Positions 14,716-16,254 of a stretch of DNA of 16,254 nt are shown here, one piece after another (position 1 is the stretch's first letter; each line of letters begins with the position of its first letter). The DNA comes from Entamoeba invadens IP1. Its lineage: Eukaryota > Evosea > Mastigamoebida > Endamoebidae. Below the pieces are notes generated by a model, which worked only from the letters and a program-made list of their open reading frames with translations, did not search any database and was not told the origin of the DNA. Where the stretch lies: positions 214,583-230,836 of the forward strand of contig NW_004443518.1 in the NCBI RefSeq assembly GCF_000330505.1, read 5' to 3'. Made by a program: the position numbers and the translations under genes.

Positions 14716-16254
14716 TGTGTGCTTTAAATAACTTTTTATTAAACATGTAAATATCAAGAAAACGCCAACAATGATTGCAATGGTAAATACTATTATAATG
14801 AGAATAACCCACCACACGGCTTTCTTTACACAGAATGTGCCATTTTCACTTGGAGTGTACCAAAAAGTGCATTTGGAACACTTGGAATTCGAAACAGCTT
14901 TACAATTATTTATTGAAGAGTAATTCTTACATTTTGAATCGACTAATATCTTATCTGATGTACAAGTTAAACACATATCAAATGAATAACACGTTTTACA
15001 ATTACTGTCACACTTTTGACATTGATTTGAATCAACTAAGTAATATCCATCTTTACATTTTTCGCATCCATTTTCAGTGATTTCCACATCACAACTTTCA
15101 TATAAAAGTGAACGAGGTAAACAACTTCCCGAAGTCGTTTTAAAGTTTGTTGAATTACATTTAAGACATTTTGTTGGTGCTGAAAAACAAGTTGAACACG
15201 AAGTGTCACACTCATAACAGTCTAAACCATTTTTATAGTACCCTTCCAAACATTCACTACATCCTCCACTTGTAACAAATTTATTGCATTTTCCAATTAA
15301 ATTTTCATTTGATTTACATTGGTGTCCAGAGAGAAACTTGTTCACAGAACATGTCAAACAATAAGTTAAAGAATAACACGTTTGACACAACGAAGTGTCA
15401 CATTTCGAACATGTTTTATTTGACTCGAGATAATATCCTTCCACACATCTTATACACCCGAAGTGATTAAATATTTCACAGTTAAGTGCATAACTAAGAT
15501 TATTATATATAACACAGCTATTATTAGAATCCAAATAATATTCACTTTCACATTCCAAACATTTTGAATTTATTGAATGTTTGCAATTTGATATTGTCGA
15601 TGAACACAAATTGTTTTCTTCATTTGTTTCGTTGTTGTTACATGTTGTGGAAATACACAAATTTTCATTTGCATTGATATAATAACTTTCTTCACATTGT
15701 ATAATTTTTTGTCTGTCGCACAAATAAACTTGATTATATTTTTGTGAGCAAATGTAGCATTGATTGTCGTCAATATACAAATTGTTGTTGCACGAAATCA
15801 TTTCTTTGTTGTTTGTCATTCCATTTTCAATTTTGTTGCAATACCCATTAACTAATATATAATTCGTGGCACATACAATACATTCGTTTTTACTTGTTCC
15901 ATCGCAATGAATACAACCTGAAGAACATATGTCACACTTTCCAAAAATAACACCAGATCCACATTTTCTACACAATACACCATCTGTAATTAAACAATTC
16001 TCTTGTTTAAGTACACAACTTCCATTGTTTAAAATGTAATCTTTTGCACATTTTAAACAATTATTATCATACCCATATAAACAATTAATAGATATTTCAC
16101 AAAATCCACTTGTATTGAGTAAGTAATTTTTAGCACATGCTAAACATCGCCCATTGTAATCATATGCAACACAGTTGTTTATATGACACATGTTATCAGG
16201 AAGCAATCTACTGTTTTCACAAAACAAACACTTTGTCATAGTAGAACTAATAGC
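14713..16254 (-). CDS. Ectodomain and membrane span of the transmembrane kinase (5'-partial)
   Basis: The frame is open from the right window edge (five codons before the Met at 16239, with no signal peptide), so the true start lies outside and 16239 is not credible as a start. The visible 508 residues from that Met hold about 67 cysteines in CXXC repeats such as CEKCKDGYYLVDSNQCQKC, the ligand-sensing ectodomain pattern of the Entamoeba transmembrane kinases. One hydrophobic helix follows (about 475-500, VWWVILIIIVFTIAIIVG then VFLIFTC) and then a basic stop-transfer SYLKHT. TAA at 14715-14713 ends the frame, yet the same frame continues for 12 codons (HQQTRNEISTFN) into the kinase at 14676. 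As annotated it would be a membrane receptor without its kinase. The shared CXXC fold links it to the surface protein at 10007-11587. Confidence 0.85.
   Translation of the reverse strand, partial: AISSTMTKCLFCENSRLLPDNMCHINNCVAYDYNGRCLACAKNYLLNTSGFCEISINCLYGYDNNCLKCAKDYILNNGSCVLKQENCLITDGVLCRKCGSGVIFGKCDICSSGCIHCDGTSKNECIVCATNYILVNGYCNKIENGMTNNKEMISCNNNLYIDDNQCYICSQKYNQVYLCDRQKIIQCEESYYINANENLCISTTCNNNETNEENNLCSSTISNCKHSINSKCLECESEYYLDSNNSCVIYNNLSYALNCEIFNHFGCIRCVEGYYLESNKTCSKCDTSLCQTCYSLTYCLTCSVNKFLSGHQCKSNENLIGKCNKFVTSGGCSECLEGYYKNGLDCYECDTSCSTCFSAPTKCLKCNSTNFKTTSGSCLPRSLLYESCDVEITENGCEKCKDGYYLVDSNQCQKCDSNCKTCYSFDMCLTCTSDKILVDSKCKNYSSINNCKAVSNSKCSKCTFWYTPSENGTFCVKKAVWWVILIIIVFTIAIIVGVFLIFTCLIKSYLKHT

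Noticed and set aside
1..16254. CRISPR array, rRNA, tRNA array or complete LINE/SINE
   Set aside because: No regularly spaced repeats, no rRNA or tRNA signatures and no reverse-transcriptase-like frame were seen.

Overview
The window is about three-quarters A+T and eukaryotic. It most likely comes from an Entamoeba genome. The supporting signs are a canonical GTTTGT...TAG intron, a transmembrane receptor kinase with a CXXC-rich ectodomain, a GPI-type cysteine-rich surface protein, a RasGEF gene, and a decayed BspA-like leucine-rich-repeat (LRR) gene carrying the N-terminal cap typical of the Entamoeba family. The long AT-rich intergenic stretches would fit a larger Entamoeba genome such as E. 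invadens, but that species assignment is inference.

Layout. 1-386 (minus): the 5' end of a gene, where a polar 108-codon frame overlaps a second coding-like frame that runs off the left edge. 387-3606: non-coding AT-rich DNA holding a 59-codon relic of the actin C-terminus (1493-1672, minus), a possible structured RNA near 2440-2600 and several hairpins. 3607-4167 (plus): a small secreted, possibly GPI-anchored protein. 5018-6866 (plus): a RasGEF gene (N-terminal and catalytic domains) that appears as several open frames but is largely joined by splicing. 7552-8634 (plus): an orphan polar protein. 8920-9461 (plus): a BspA-like LRR pseudogene. 10007-11587 (minus): a cysteine-rich surface protein with a GPI-type tail. 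12332-13035: degenerate coding-like fragments of unknown origin. 13456-16254 (minus): a transmembrane kinase (CXXC ectodomain, membrane span, MSP-like linker, TKL-type kinase domain), interrupted by one in-frame TAA and truncated by the right edge.

Functionally the window holds surface sensing and signalling genes (receptor kinase, cysteine-rich surface protein, small secreted protein, RasGEF) among gene relics. There is no operon logic; each gene appears to be its own unit. Several loci carry frame breaks (left-edge gene, RasGEF 5' end, LRR pseudogene, kinase TAA). The LRR and actin copies are clear relics. The other breaks could be unannotated introns, real mutations or draft-assembly errors, and the sequence alone cannot settle which.
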